From an uncultured Muribaculaceae bacterium (GTDB taxonomy: Bacteria; Bacteroidota; Bacteroidia; Bacteroidales; Muribaculaceae), in NCBI GenBank assembly GCA_947178235.1, contig CAMWXQ010000010.1:1-13979 (forward strand): 13,979 bases of DNA, in the 5' to 3' direction. The notes under the pieces are model-generated. The model worked only from the letters and a program-made list of their open reading frames with translations, was not told where the DNA came from and searched no databases. A program made the position numbers and the translations under genes. This document shows positions 1 through 7,450 of this stretch, one piece after another. Every line of letters starts with the position of its first letter. Position 1 is the first letter of the stretch.

Positions 1-61
1 GCGACCACCGAGATCTACACAAGGCTATTCGTCGGCAGCGTCAGTTGTGTATAAGTGACAG
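1..61 (+). other. Illumina P5/Nextera adapter left on contig end (not genomic)
   Basis: Bases 1-20 equal the last 20 bases of the Illumina P5 oligo. Bases 21-28 (AAGGCTAT) sit where the i5 index belongs. Bases 29-42 equal the Nextera read-1 tail TCGTCGGCAGCGTC. Bases 43-61 match the Tn5 19-base mosaic end at 17 of 19 positions, with A-to-T changes at mosaic-end positions 3 and 14. Genomic sequence therefore starts at about base 62. Parts and order are read directly from the sequence; the adapter sequences are established knowledge. Confidence 0.97.
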
Positions 62-71
62 CAATTATTTC

Positions 72-1049
72 GTGATAGAACGTATCGTAATTATAGATAA
101 GGTTGACCCTGTGAGCTTTTATGGGGTCAATAATAGCAATATGCATCTCATCCGCAATCTCTTCCCGAAGCTGCGTATGGCGGCGCGGGGGTCGGTGATC
201 AAGGTGATCGGCGACGATGAGGAGACGGCGGAGTTCGAGAAGAAAATCAAGGAACTCGAAGAGTATTGCTCGCGGTTCAATAAGTTGACCGAGGATGTGA
301 TCCTCGACATCGTGAAGGGGAAGGCGCCGACGGAGCCTCACCACGACGATGTGATCATCTATGGCATCAACGGGAAGCCTATCTCGCCGCGCAATGCCAA
401 TCAGGCGAAGCTCGTGAAGGAGTTCAATTCGAACGATCTCACCTTTGCGCTCGGCCCTGCGGGTACGGGCAAGACCTACATCGCCATAGCCCTGGCGGTG
501 AAGGCGCTGAAAAACCGCGAGGTGCGCAAGATTATCCTCTCGCGTCCGGCGGTGGAGGCGGGGGAGAAGCTCGGTTTCCTCCCCGGCGACATGAAGGATA
601 AGATCGATCCGTACCTGCAACCGCTCTATGACGCTCTCGAGGATATGCTCCCTGCCGTGAAGCTGAAAGAGTATATGGAGGGGAACGTGATACAGATTGC
701 GCCGTTGGCCTTCATGCGCGGACGTACGCTGAACGATGCGGTCATCGTCCTCGACGAGGCTCAGAACACGACGGTGCATCAGATAAAGATGTTCCTCACG
801 CGACTGGGCACCAATGCCAAGATGATAATCACGGGCGACGCGACGCAGATCGACCTGCCCCGCAGCACGCGCTCGGGTCTGCTCCACGCTCTCCACGTCC
901 TGCGCGATGTCCCCGGCATCGGACGCCTCGAATTCGGCAAGAAGGATATTGTGCGCCATGCCCTCGTGCAGCGTATCGTAGAGGCCTACGAGCGTGCCGA
1001 CAAGGAGGAGGGGAACGCCGAAAAGAATCCCGGGGAGGGGGCTGAGTGA
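72..1049 (+). CDS. phoH: PhoH family P-loop ATPase (PhoH/PhoL type)
   Basis: Cytoplasmic P-loop NTPase of the PhoH family, linked in other bacteria to RNA metabolism or phosphate stress; its exact substrate is unknown. With the GTG start at 72 it has about 325 residues. Walker A GPAGTGKT is at about 128-135, the family motif SRPAVEAGEKLGFLPGD at about 157-173, and Walker B VIVLDEAQN at about 224-232, followed by GDATQIDLP. The N-terminal stretch (VDPVSFYGVNN, FPKLRMAARG) is the usual small domain ahead of the PhoH core. The frame stays open leftward to a TTG at 45, but bases up to 61 are adapter, so residues read from there are artefacts. The GTG at 72 is chosen because homologues, as I recall them, begin near IERI; the true start could lie before the contig. 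The stop overlaps the next ATG (TGATG). Confidence 0.93.
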   Translation: MIERIVIIDKVDPVSFYGVNNSNMHLIRNLFPKLRMAARGSVIKVIGDDEETAEFEKKIKELEEYCSRFNKLTEDVILDIVKGKAPTEPHHDDVIIYGINGKPISPRNANQAKLVKEFNSNDLTFALGPAGTGKTYIAIALAVKALKNREVRKIILSRPAVEAGEKLGFLPGDMKDKIDPYLQPLYDALEDMLPAVKLKEYMEGNVIQIAPLAFMRGRTLNDAVIVLDEAQNTTVHQIKMFLTRLGTNAKMIITGDATQIDLPRSTRSGLLHALHVLRDVPGIGRLEFGKKDIVRHALVQRIVEAYERADKEEGNAEKNPGEGAE

Positions 1050-1819
1050 TGGAACGCCTCCCTGTCACCCTCGACGACGTGACCACGGGGTACACCCATG
1101 GCCGTGAGATGGTAGAGGTCAGCCGCGGCCTCTCGGCCACGCTCCCCGCGGGACGCCTCACCTGCCTGCTCGGGCGTAACGGCGCGGGCAAGTCGACCCT
1201 GCTGCGGACACTGGCGGCTTTCCAGAAGCCGCTCGGAGGGCGCATAATGATAGGGGACAAGGACTTGGCCGGGCTGACACCTGCCGAATTGGCACGGATG
1301 ACGGGGGTAGTGCTGACAGACCGCATTCAGGCACGCGAGCTTACCGTAGGCGAGCTCGTGGCCCTCGGGCGCGCGCCGTACACCGACACGTGGGGACGCA
1401 TGGACGCGGGTGACCGCGAGGCTGTCGGCAGGGCTATGGAGATGGCGGGCGTGACGGCGATGGCCGCGCGCCGCGTCGCGTCACTGAGCGACGGCGAGCG
1501 TCAGCGTGTGATGATAGCCAAGGCTCTGGCCCAGGAGACCCCCGTGATACTCCTCGACGAGCCGACCGCCTTCCTCGACTATCCCGCCAAGGTCGAAATC
1601 ATGCTTCTGCTGCGCACTCTGGCCTCCGAAGGGGGGCGTACCGTGATGCTCTCGACCCACGACGTCGAGCTCGCGATGCAGACGTGCGAGCATGTGTGGC
1701 TCCTCGACCGCAACAGCGGACTGACCCAAGGTTCGCCCGCAGACATCGACCTCGGGTCGGCCTTCGGGTCGGCTCATCTCGGGTACGACCGAGCCACGCG
1801 TACTTTCCGCGTTATCTGA
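1049..1819 (+). CDS. ABC transporter ATP-binding protein, FecE/BtuD-like (iron-siderophore or cobalamin type)
   Basis: ATPase subunit expected to power a FecCD-type permease importing ferric siderophores, haem or cobalamin; no permease or binding protein lies in the window. The 256-residue length is normal. Walker A GRNGAGKST is at 42-50, signature LSDGERQ at 146-152, Walker B VILLDEP at 166-172, D-loop FLD at 175-177 and H-loop His204 (STHD). The segment LTVGELVALGRAPYT is characteristic of the FecE/BtuD branch. Where the Q-loop glutamine is expected the sequence reads VVLTDR, so Thr-Asp replaces Pro-Gln. The ATG at 1049 overlaps the phoH stop by one base, implying translational coupling; a GTG at 1046 is the only close alternative. 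The last 8 bases overlap the end of the convergent methyltransferase gene. Confidence 0.9.
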   Translation: MERLPVTLDDVTTGYTHGREMVEVSRGLSATLPAGRLTCLLGRNGAGKSTLLRTLAAFQKPLGGRIMIGDKDLAGLTPAELARMTGVVLTDRIQARELTVGELVALGRAPYTDTWGRMDAGDREAVGRAMEMAGVTAMAARRVASLSDGERQRVMIAKALAQETPVILLDEPTAFLDYPAKVEIMLLLRTLASEGGRTVMLSTHDVELAMQTCEHVWLLDRNSGLTQGSPADIDLGSAFGSAHLGYDRATRTFRVI

Positions 1820-2438
1820 GACGCATCAGCGTCAAGCCGTCGCGCAGTGGAAGTATGACAGTTTCGAGGCGCGGATCCGAAGCCACACGGCCATTGAACC
1901 GGTCGAGGGCGAGGGTCTGCGCATCGTGGTTTTTCGCGGTATCGAGGACCTTGTCATCCCAGAGCGTATTGTCGGCGAGGATGAACCCGCCGGGGGACAT
2001 GCGTGGGATGATGAGGTCGAGGTAAGCCTCATAGTCGCGCTTGTTGGCGTCGACATAGACGAGATCCCACGGGCCCGGGAGCGTGGGGATGACCTCGCGG
2101 GCATCGCCGATGTGCAGTGTTATGCGGTCGCCGCCGGGAGCGGTGGCGAAGAGCTCGGTGAGGTGCTCCTCCATCTCGTCGTCTACCTCGACGGTATGCA
2201 CCTCGCCCCCCTCGGGGAGAGTCTCGGCGAGGCACAGGGCCGAGTAGCCGGTGAATGTGCCGAGTTCGAGGACGCGACGCGGCTTGACCATCGCCACGAT
2301 CATGGCCAGAAGCCTCCCTTGGAGGTGGCCCGAGCACATGCGCGGGTAGAGGCAGGTGAGATGGGTGTGGCGGTAGAGCCGTTCGAGGTGCGGTGGCTCG
2401 GGCGATGTGTGGGCGGTGACGTATTCTTCGCGCGTCAT
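1812..2438 (-). CDS. Class I SAM-dependent O-methyltransferase (family 3, COG4122)
   Basis: Predicted cation-dependent O-methyltransferase of the catechol/caffeoyl-CoA type, 208 residues, cytoplasmic. SAM-binding motif I VLELGTFTGYSA is at 56-67, with the acidic ribose-contact residue in HTVEVDDE (about 84). Metal-binding residues fit VYVDANK (Asp130) and LADNTLW (Asp156-Asn157). The physiological substrate is unknown for most bacterial members. It lies 5 bases downstream of aroQ, so it is almost certainly cotranscribed with it; in related Bacteroidales I recall aroQ and this methyltransferase in the same neighbourhood. Its TAA stop lies inside the end of the ABC ATPase gene. Confidence 0.9.
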   Translation of the reverse strand: MTREEYVTAHTSPEPPHLERLYRHTHLTCLYPRMCSGHLQGRLLAMIVAMVKPRRVLELGTFTGYSALCLAETLPEGGEVHTVEVDDEMEEHLTELFATAPGGDRITLHIGDAREVIPTLPGPWDLVYVDANKRDYEAYLDLIIPRMSPGGFILADNTLWDDKVLDTAKNHDAQTLALDRFNGRVASDPRLETVILPLRDGLTLMRLR

Positions 2439-2443
2439 GGGGG

Positions 2444-2857
2444 TCAGCTCAGAAGTATGGCCTGTGCGGCGAGGAAGTATGATTGGAGCCCGAAGCCCGA
2501 GATGGAGCCCTTGCAGACGGGGGCAATGAGCGACTTGTGGCGTATAGGCTCGCGGGCGGCGATATTCGAGATGTGTACCTCGATGACGGGAACCGATATG
2601 GCGGCGATGGCGTCGGCGATGGCGAGCGAGGTGTGGGTATAGGCTCCGGCATTGAGGATGATGCCGTCGGCCTCGGCCTCTTGGAGCCAGTCGATGATGT
2701 CCCCCTCGTGGTTGCTTTGGAGGTACTCGATTTCTTCGCCGTCGAGCATCTCACGCAGCTCGGCGAGGTATGACTCGAAGGTGCGCGAGCCGTAGATGTC
2801 GGGCTCGCGTGTGCCGAGCATATTGAGGTTGGGGCCGTTGATTATGAGGATTTTCAT
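2444..2857 (-). CDS. aroQ: 3-dehydroquinate dehydratase, type II
   Basis: Catalyses trans-dehydration of 3-dehydroquinate to 3-dehydroshikimate in the shikimate pathway; family members are dodecameric and cytoplasmic. At 137 residues it is close to the usual 140-150. The N-terminal signature NGPNLNMLGTREPDIYG carries the flexible-loop Arg17 and catalytic Tyr22. NAGAYTHTS (69-77) binds substrate, and EVHISNI (93-99) carries the catalytic His95, followed by the conserved AREPIRHKS segment. All family residues I would look for are present. It starts 4 bases downstream of the small membrane-protein gene and ends 5 bases before the methyltransferase ATG, so the three form one operon. Confidence 0.97.
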   Translation of the reverse strand: MKILIINGPNLNMLGTREPDIYGSRTFESYLAELREMLDGEEIEYLQSNHEGDIIDWLQEAEADGIILNAGAYTHTSLAIADAIAAISVPVIEVHISNIAAREPIRHKSLIAPVCKGSISGFGLQSYFLAAQAILLS

Positions 2858-2861
2858 ATAC

Positions 2862-3107
2862 TTATTGGAGTACAGCGTAAAGTATCGCGGCTGTGGTGAG
2901 GACTTCGAGGACGAGGAGTACCCATGTCACCGTGGGGCGCTCGCGCATCGACCGCCACGCAAGCCACGAGGAGAGGAGCATATAGAAGGGATAGAACCAC
3001 ACCATCAGGCGCATGGTGGGGTATATCGGTGAGGTCGGGTCGAGACACCCGAGCATCCACGGCGTCGCAAACAGCGGCAGGGCAAGAAGGAGGATGAGGA
3101 ATTTCAC
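2862..3107 (-). CDS. Small hypothetical membrane protein (81 aa, GTG start)
   Basis: Not assigned to a named family. The product has three hydrophobic stretches: about residues 2-18 (LILLLALPLFATPWML), 33-51 (LMVWFYPFYMLLSSWLAW) and 60-79 (VTWVLLVLEVLTTAAILY). This suggests a small inner-membrane protein with two or three spans; the first could alternatively be an uncleaved signal anchor. The start is GTG at 3107; no in-frame ATG lies between it and an upstream in-frame stop formed by the 9-base repeat. The gap to aroQ is 4 bases, which supports a real translated gene. No catalytic motif is visible. I rate it as real mainly on hydrophobic pattern and operon packing. Confidence 0.7.
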   Translation of the reverse strand: MKFLILLLALPLFATPWMLGCLDPTSPIYPTMRLMVWFYPFYMLLSSWLAWRSMRERPTVTWVLLVLEVLTTAAILYAVLQ

Positions 3108-3135
3108 TGATCGGGGTGTATAACATATGAATTCG

Positions 3136-3180
3136 TATAAGTCTTATAAGTCTTATACATCTTATAAGTCATATACGGCA
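3136..3180. repeat. 9-bp tandem repeat, about 5 units (TATAAGTCT)
   Basis: Five consecutive 9-base units start at 3136, 3145, 3154, 3163 and 3172: TATAAGTCT, TATAAGTCT, TATACATCT, TATAAGTCA, TATACGGCA. Copies overlap the 8-base palindrome CTTATAAG. The array fills the gap between the epimerase stop and the small membrane-protein gene, followed by an A/T-rich stretch (3180-3201) of AATTC-like words. On the minus strand it supplies an in-frame stop upstream of the GTG at 3107. Confidence 0.85.
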
Positions 3181-3198
3181 AAATTCAAAATTCCAAAT

Positions 3199-4188
3199 TC
3201 AACATTTGCATGAGCGGTACGCAGCCACCGTGCGGCGCATACCCTCTTCGAGCGATACGCGGGGAGCGAAGCCGAAGCCCGAGACGGCGTCGGAGATGTC
3301 ACAGGCCCAGTTGCGCTGAGCCATGATGCGATACTTGTCGGAGTTGAGCGTGGTGGCCTGCATCTTGGCCGCGCCCCACTTCTCGGATACCTTGCAGGCG
3401 ACCGACAGGGCCCACAGGGGGAGGCGCACGGGTATGACGAACTTGCGCCCGAGGGCACGCGCCGTGATGCGGCGGAATTCAGCCTGGGTATAGGCGCGGG
3501 GTTCGGAGATGATATACTTGCGACGTGGCTCGGAGCGTTCGAGCGCGTCGAAAATGGCCCGCGCGAGGTCCTCGACATATATGAAGGTGAGCATCTGACG
3601 GCGGAAGCCCACGCCGAAGTCAAAGTGTGCGTCGATGCACTTGACCATCATCAGATAGTCCTGCTCGTGGGGGCCGTAGACACCTGTGGGGCGGAGGATT
3701 ATCCACGGCCACCCCTCCTGCATTTCGAGGAAGGTCTCGGCCTTGATCTTCGACACGCCATATCGGGTGTTGGGCGAGGGTATCATCTTGCCGTCCAGGG
3801 GGGTGTACCCCTGCTCGTCGCCCGGGCCGAGGGCCGAGAGCGAGGAGATGTACAGGAACCTCTCGGGTGTCCCGCACACACGGCGGTAGGTCTCCGTGAA
3901 GTCGCGCAGGTATCCGTAGTTGATGCGGTTGAAGTCGGTGAAGTTCACACACTTCGTGGCCCCGAGATTGTAGACCACATAGTCCCACGAGTGACCTTCG
4001 AGCTCGGAGGCGAGGCGGTCGGGGTCGTCGTAGGAGAGGGTGATGAACCGCAGGCGCGGGTCGGTGAGGAATCGGCGCGACGTGGACTCGCGCACCCCGC
4101 ACCATGTCTCGTAGCCGCGGCTGAGGGCCTCGGCGGCAATGAAGCCCCCGATGAAGCCACCCGCCCCGACAATGAGTACCTTTTTCAT
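3199..4188 (-). CDS. NAD(P)-dependent epimerase/dehydratase, extended SDR family
   Basis: Predicted nucleotide-sugar or related epimerase/dehydratase/reductase, 329 residues, cytoplasmic. The Rossmann motif GAGGFIG is at 8-14, the SDR serine region YISSLSALGP at 113-122, the active-site YGVSK (Tyr143, Lys147) and the downstream RPTGVYGP at about 166-173. The exact substrate cannot be read; RmlD/GalE-like and hydroxysteroid-type members share these motifs. The ATG at 4188 is chosen over a leftward extension because the Rossmann strand starts at once and because it overlaps the TGA of the upstream glycosyltransferase as ATGA (4185-4188). That coupling suggests the two act in one envelope-glycan pathway (inference). 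The C-terminus (SCKC) ends at the edge of the A/T-rich repeat zone. Confidence 0.88.
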   Translation of the reverse strand: MKKVLIVGAGGFIGGFIAAEALSRGYETWCGVRESTSRRFLTDPRLRFITLSYDDPDRLASELEGHSWDYVVYNLGATKCVNFTDFNRINYGYLRDFTETYRRVCGTPERFLYISSLSALGPGDEQGYTPLDGKMIPSPNTRYGVSKIKAETFLEMQEGWPWIILRPTGVYGPHEQDYLMMVKCIDAHFDFGVGFRRQMLTFIYVEDLARAIFDALERSEPRRKYIISEPRAYTQAEFRRITARALGRKFVIPVRLPLWALSVACKVSEKWGAAKMQATTLNSDKYRIMAQRNWACDISDAVSGFGFAPRVSLEEGMRRTVAAYRSCKC

Positions 4189-5516
4189 ACGATTGAAGAG
4201 AAGAGTTCGATGTAACGGTCGGTGCATCCGCGCGCGCCGAAGTTGTGCAGGGCGGTCTCGTGGAGGAAGTCGCGGTCGATGTCGGCGTTGAGGGCCCAGA
4301 GGATCCCTTCGGCTATGCTCTTCGGGTCGCGGCCCTCGGCTATGTATCCGGTTTCGAGGTGTGTCACCACATCCTCGCGTCCGTCGCCCCCGAAGGTCAC
4401 GGGGATGGCACCCGCGGCCTGACCCTCGACCAGTGTGGCCCCGAGGGTCTCGTAGAGCGAAGTCGAGAGTACAACCTTGGCCATCGAGTACATCATGCGC
4501 ATGACCTTCTCGTCGCGGATGAGGCCGAGGTGGCGGTAGGAGAAACGCAGGCGGCTCAGCACCGAGGGGTTGCGTATCGCGCCCACGAGGTAGAGCGCCG
4601 AGTTCTGGGCAGCGGCGGGGTGGGTGTCGAAGATATGGTTGAGGGCTTCGATGGCGATGTCGAGCCCCTTGATGGGGTCATCGAGGCGCGCCGCGGCCAT
4701 GATGATGATGTTCGGCTTGGAGGCCGAGAGCGAGTCGACCTGGACGGTCGGGCGGGTGAAGAACCGCTCGACGGGGAAGGGATTGTGGATGGTCATCACC
4801 GGCTTGTCGCGCAGTAGCGAGGAGGAGCGGGCCTTCTCTTCGAGCCACTTGGAGACGGCCACGAATGTGACGGGGACCTCGTCGTAGATTTTCTTCTTCT
4901 TGCGCCACACGCGGTTCGAGAGGTCGGTGAGGCTCCCGCCTCCGTCGACAAAGAGGCATCCGCCGCAGGAATCGCGGTAGTGGTCGCACTCGCGCGGATG
5001 GTGGCATATGCCGGTGAAGGCCCACAGGTCGTGCATGGTCCATACCAGTTTCTTGCCCATGCGGTGGAGTGCCCGGAGGCCGTCGAAGTTGAGCAGGCCC
5101 TGGTTGATCCAGTTGAGGCAGACGATGTCGGCCTCGCGGACCCACTTGTGGCGGTGGATGTTGATGGCGAAGTCACCGGTCGAGACCTGGAAGATATTCT
5201 GCATCGGGATATTCCCGAAGGCCCACATCCACCCGCGCTCGAGGCAGAAGGCCATGCCGCGCAGATACCGTGTGGAGACCGTGTCGACATTCTCCTCCAT
5301 CGAGTTCTTGGTATACACGACCATGCGGACATCCAGGCCGCGCTCGCGGAGCGCCTGCATCAGGCGGAAAGTGACGACGGCGGCCCCGCCGAGGGTGTCG
5401 CCGTGGTTGACGAGCACGATGCGCTTGCCCCGCAGTTTGTCGGGGAGTGGGGCGGGTGCCGTTGCGGGCACATTGTTGGTCTCGGCAGACATGTCGGGAG
5501 TGTCGTTAGGCTGCAT
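4185..5516 (-). CDS. Glycosyltransferase family 4 (GT-B fold)
   Basis: Predicted retaining glycosyltransferase, about 443 residues from the start chosen. The N-terminal GT-B half has KRIVLVNHGDTLGGAAVVTF, whose Gly-Gly loop is typical of GT4. The C-terminal half has MAAARLDDPIKGLDIAIEAL and the EX7E-like STSLYETLGATLVEGQAAGAIPV, the donor-site signature. A cysteine/histidine-rich segment HHPRECDHYRDSCGGC in the middle resembles inserts seen in Bacteroidetes GT4 proteins. Starts at 5516 (MQPNDTP) and 5492 (MSAETNN) are both possible: the first overlaps the Na/Pi stop by 11 bases, the second leaves a 13-base gap. An ATG at 5552 inside the upstream gene is less likely. Sugar donor and acceptor are unknown; coupling to the epimerase suggests surface polysaccharide or glycoconjugate work. 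Confidence 0.88.
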   Translation of the reverse strand: MQPNDTPDMSAETNNVPATAPAPLPDKLRGKRIVLVNHGDTLGGAAVVTFRLMQALRERGLDVRMVVYTKNSMEENVDTVSTRYLRGMAFCLERGWMWAFGNIPMQNIFQVSTGDFAINIHRHKWVREADIVCLNWINQGLLNFDGLRALHRMGKKLVWTMHDLWAFTGICHHPRECDHYRDSCGGCLFVDGGGSLTDLSNRVWRKKKKIYDEVPVTFVAVSKWLEEKARSSSLLRDKPVMTIHNPFPVERFFTRPTVQVDSLSASKPNIIIMAAARLDDPIKGLDIAIEALNHIFDTHPAAAQNSALYLVGAIRNPSVLSRLRFSYRHLGLIRDEKVMRMMYSMAKVVLSTSLYETLGATLVEGQAAGAIPVTFGGDGREDVVTHLETGYIAEGRDPKSIAEGILWALNADIDRDFLHETALHNFGARGCTDRYIELFSSIV

Positions 5517-7329
5517 TCTGACGTGAGAGGGCTTTGAGCTCGTCCACCACATTTATTATATAGTCACCGATCTTTTCGAGCGACCCGATGATGTCCATGT
5601 AGTAGATTCCGGCCTGGTACTCGTAGAGGTGCTCGTTGATGTTGGTGATGTTACCTGTGCGGAGCTGGTTGCGCAGGTTGTTGATCTCGCGCTCACAGTT
5701 GTACGAGGTCACTATGTCCTTCGAGTCGGTGTGCTCCATGTCTTTGAGCAGGAGCATCTGGTTGCTCATGGCTGCCTCGACGGCTATGAACATCGAGTCG
5801 ATGTTGTGGTAGATCTGGTCGGTGAACTTGGCGTTGCTCTCGCGCTTGCGGATGAGAATCTTCCCGATGCCGTAGCAGCAGTCGGCGATGGACTCGATCT
5901 CGCTCACGATGCGCAGCATACCGGCGATGCGGTGCTTGCCCTCGTTGGAGAGGCGTCCCTCCGAACAGCGGTTGAGGTAGTCGGCAATCTCGATCTCCAT
6001 GCGGTCCGAGATCTCCTCATACTTTTCGAGGCGGTTGTACTGGGTGGTGAACTCCTCGGTGTTGACCTTGGTATGCACGAGGTTCTGCGACATGCCGATC
6101 ATGCGCTGGACACGCTGGGAGTAGACCACAATCTCCTTCTCGGCCTGCGAGATATTGAGTTCGGAGGCCGACATGAGGCCACCCGAGATGAATTTGAGCT
6201 GGAATTCTTCCTCGTCCTGGTTGTGGCGGGCAGGGACGAGCTTCTCGACGATCTTGACGTAGAGTCCCGTCATCCAGATCATGATCGAGAGGTTGATGAG
6301 GTTGAAGATGGTGTGGAACACCGACAGGCCGATCGAGACACTCTGCTGCATCTGGGCCACCTGTGTGGCGATGGGGTGCCCGACGGGGAGCGAATTGTCA
6401 AAGAGGTGGTTGTACGTGTCGGGGTCGGTGGCCTCGATGTGGTTCACGAACGCCGAGAGGGCCGCGGGGTCTCCCTGGCCGAGCTCCTCGGTGAGCCACT
6501 GGGTCAGATGGCAGAAGGGGAAGAAGATGGCGAGCGTCCAGGCCGTGCCGAGGAGGTTGAAGAGCAGGTGGCCCATCGACGCACGCTTGGCCGCGATATT
6601 GCCGCCGAGCGAGGCCATGAGGGGGGTGATGGTCGTACCGATGTTGGAGCCGAGCACCAGGGCGCACGAGAGGTCGAAGTCGATCCAACCCTTCGAGCAC
6701 ATGATAAGGGTTATGGCGAAGGTCGCAGCCGACGACTGGATCACCATGGTCACAAGGACACCCACGATACAGAATATCACCACCGAGCCGAAGCCCATCG
6801 AGGTATAGCGTTGGAGGAACTCGAACATCTCGGGGTTGCTTTGGAGGTCAGGCACGTAGGTGCTGATCATATCCAGACCCATGAACAGGAACGAGAAACC
6901 GATGAAGAACTCGCCGATCGACTTGTTGCGGCTGCTCTTGGTGAACAGCAGCGGAATCGAGAGGCCGATGAGGGGCAGCACGAAGGCCGAGATATTGACC
7001 TTGAAGCCGAACAGGGCGATGATCCATGCCGTGAAGGTCGTACCGACGTTCGCGCCCATGATTACAGCCATAGACTGGGCCAGGGACATGAGGCCCGCGT
7101 TCACAAAGCTGACCACCATCACCGTCGACGCCGACGACGACTGGATCAGAGCGGTGATGAGGACACCCGTAAGCATACCGGTGAAACGGTTGCGGGTCAT
7201 GGCCGAGAGGATGTTGCGGAGGCGGTCACCCGCAGCTTTTTGGAGGCCTTCGCTCATCACCTTCATTCCGTACAGGAACAAGGCTACCGAGCCCAAGAGA
7301 CAAAGGAAGTCTAAGAAACTGTAACTCAT
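5506..7329 (-). CDS. Na/Pi cotransporter family protein with C-terminal PhoU-like domain
   Basis: Predicted sodium-phosphate symporter of the NptA/YjbB (PF02690) family in the inner membrane, 607 residues. The two inverted transport repeats are visible: QSSSAS at 63-68 with GANVGTT at 92-98, and QSSAAT at 198-203 with GSNIGTT at 227-233. Hydrophobic segments run to about residue 362. The remainder (about 375-600) is helical, with charged heptad-like stretches resembling PhoU, a domain thought to regulate phosphate flux. The start at 7329 is supported by a near-perfect promoter 26 bases upstream. The downstream glycosyltransferase overlaps or abuts its stop, so both are likely on one transcript. 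Functionally this may be phosphate uptake or efflux; direction cannot be told. Confidence 0.94.
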   Translation of the reverse strand: MSYSFLDFLCLLGSVALFLYGMKVMSEGLQKAAGDRLRNILSAMTRNRFTGMLTGVLITALIQSSSASTVMVVSFVNAGLMSLAQSMAVIMGANVGTTFTAWIIALFGFKVNISAFVLPLIGLSIPLLFTKSSRNKSIGEFFIGFSFLFMGLDMISTYVPDLQSNPEMFEFLQRYTSMGFGSVVIFCIVGVLVTMVIQSSAATFAITLIMCSKGWIDFDLSCALVLGSNIGTTITPLMASLGGNIAAKRASMGHLLFNLLGTAWTLAIFFPFCHLTQWLTEELGQGDPAALSAFVNHIEATDPDTYNHLFDNSLPVGHPIATQVAQMQQSVSIGLSVFHTIFNLINLSIMIWMTGLYVKIVEKLVPARHNQDEEEFQLKFISGGLMSASELNISQAEKEIVVYSQRVQRMIGMSQNLVHTKVNTEEFTTQYNRLEKYEEISDRMEIEIADYLNRCSEGRLSNEGKHRIAGMLRIVSEIESIADCCYGIGKILIRKRESNAKFTDQIYHNIDSMFIAVEAAMSNQMLLLKDMEHTDSKDIVTSYNCEREINNLRNQLRTGNITNINEHLYEYQAGIYYMDIIGSLEKIGDYIINVVDELKALSRQNAA

Positions 7330-7354
7330 AGATGGGTTGTGGAAATATGTGACG

Positions 7355-7385
7355 CAAAGTTATGACAATTTTTGTTAATCACAAA
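7355..7385 (-). promoter_or_regulatory. Bacteroidetes-type promoter for the Na/Pi cotransporter gene
   Basis: On the minus strand TTTG (7382-7385) is followed after exactly 19 bases by TAACTTTG (7355-7362). This matches the -33/-7 consensus TTTG-N19-TAnnTTTG of primary-sigma promoters in this phylum at every defined position. The predicted transcription start is near 7349, giving a leader of about 20 bases to the ATG at 7329. Confidence 0.85.
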
Positions 7386-7450
7386 TACCCACACCCCAAA
7401 ATATTCAAAATACCCCGATGGGGGGGAGGAAATCCATGAGCGAATCTAAG

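Noticed and set aside
15..959. 314-codon minus-strand frame opposite phoH, running into the adapter
   Set aside because: Shadow of phoH; its C-terminal residues are encoded by adapter sequence.
3136..3180. CRISPR array
   Set aside because: Units are 9 bases with no spacers, so this is a simple tandem repeat.
5629..7314. 561-codon open frame on the plus strand, opposite the Na/Pi gene
   Set aside because: Antisense shadow caused by G+C-rich codon bias; composition is dominated by Asp, Glu, Val, Gly, His with no domain, and the minus frame has clear transporter motifs.
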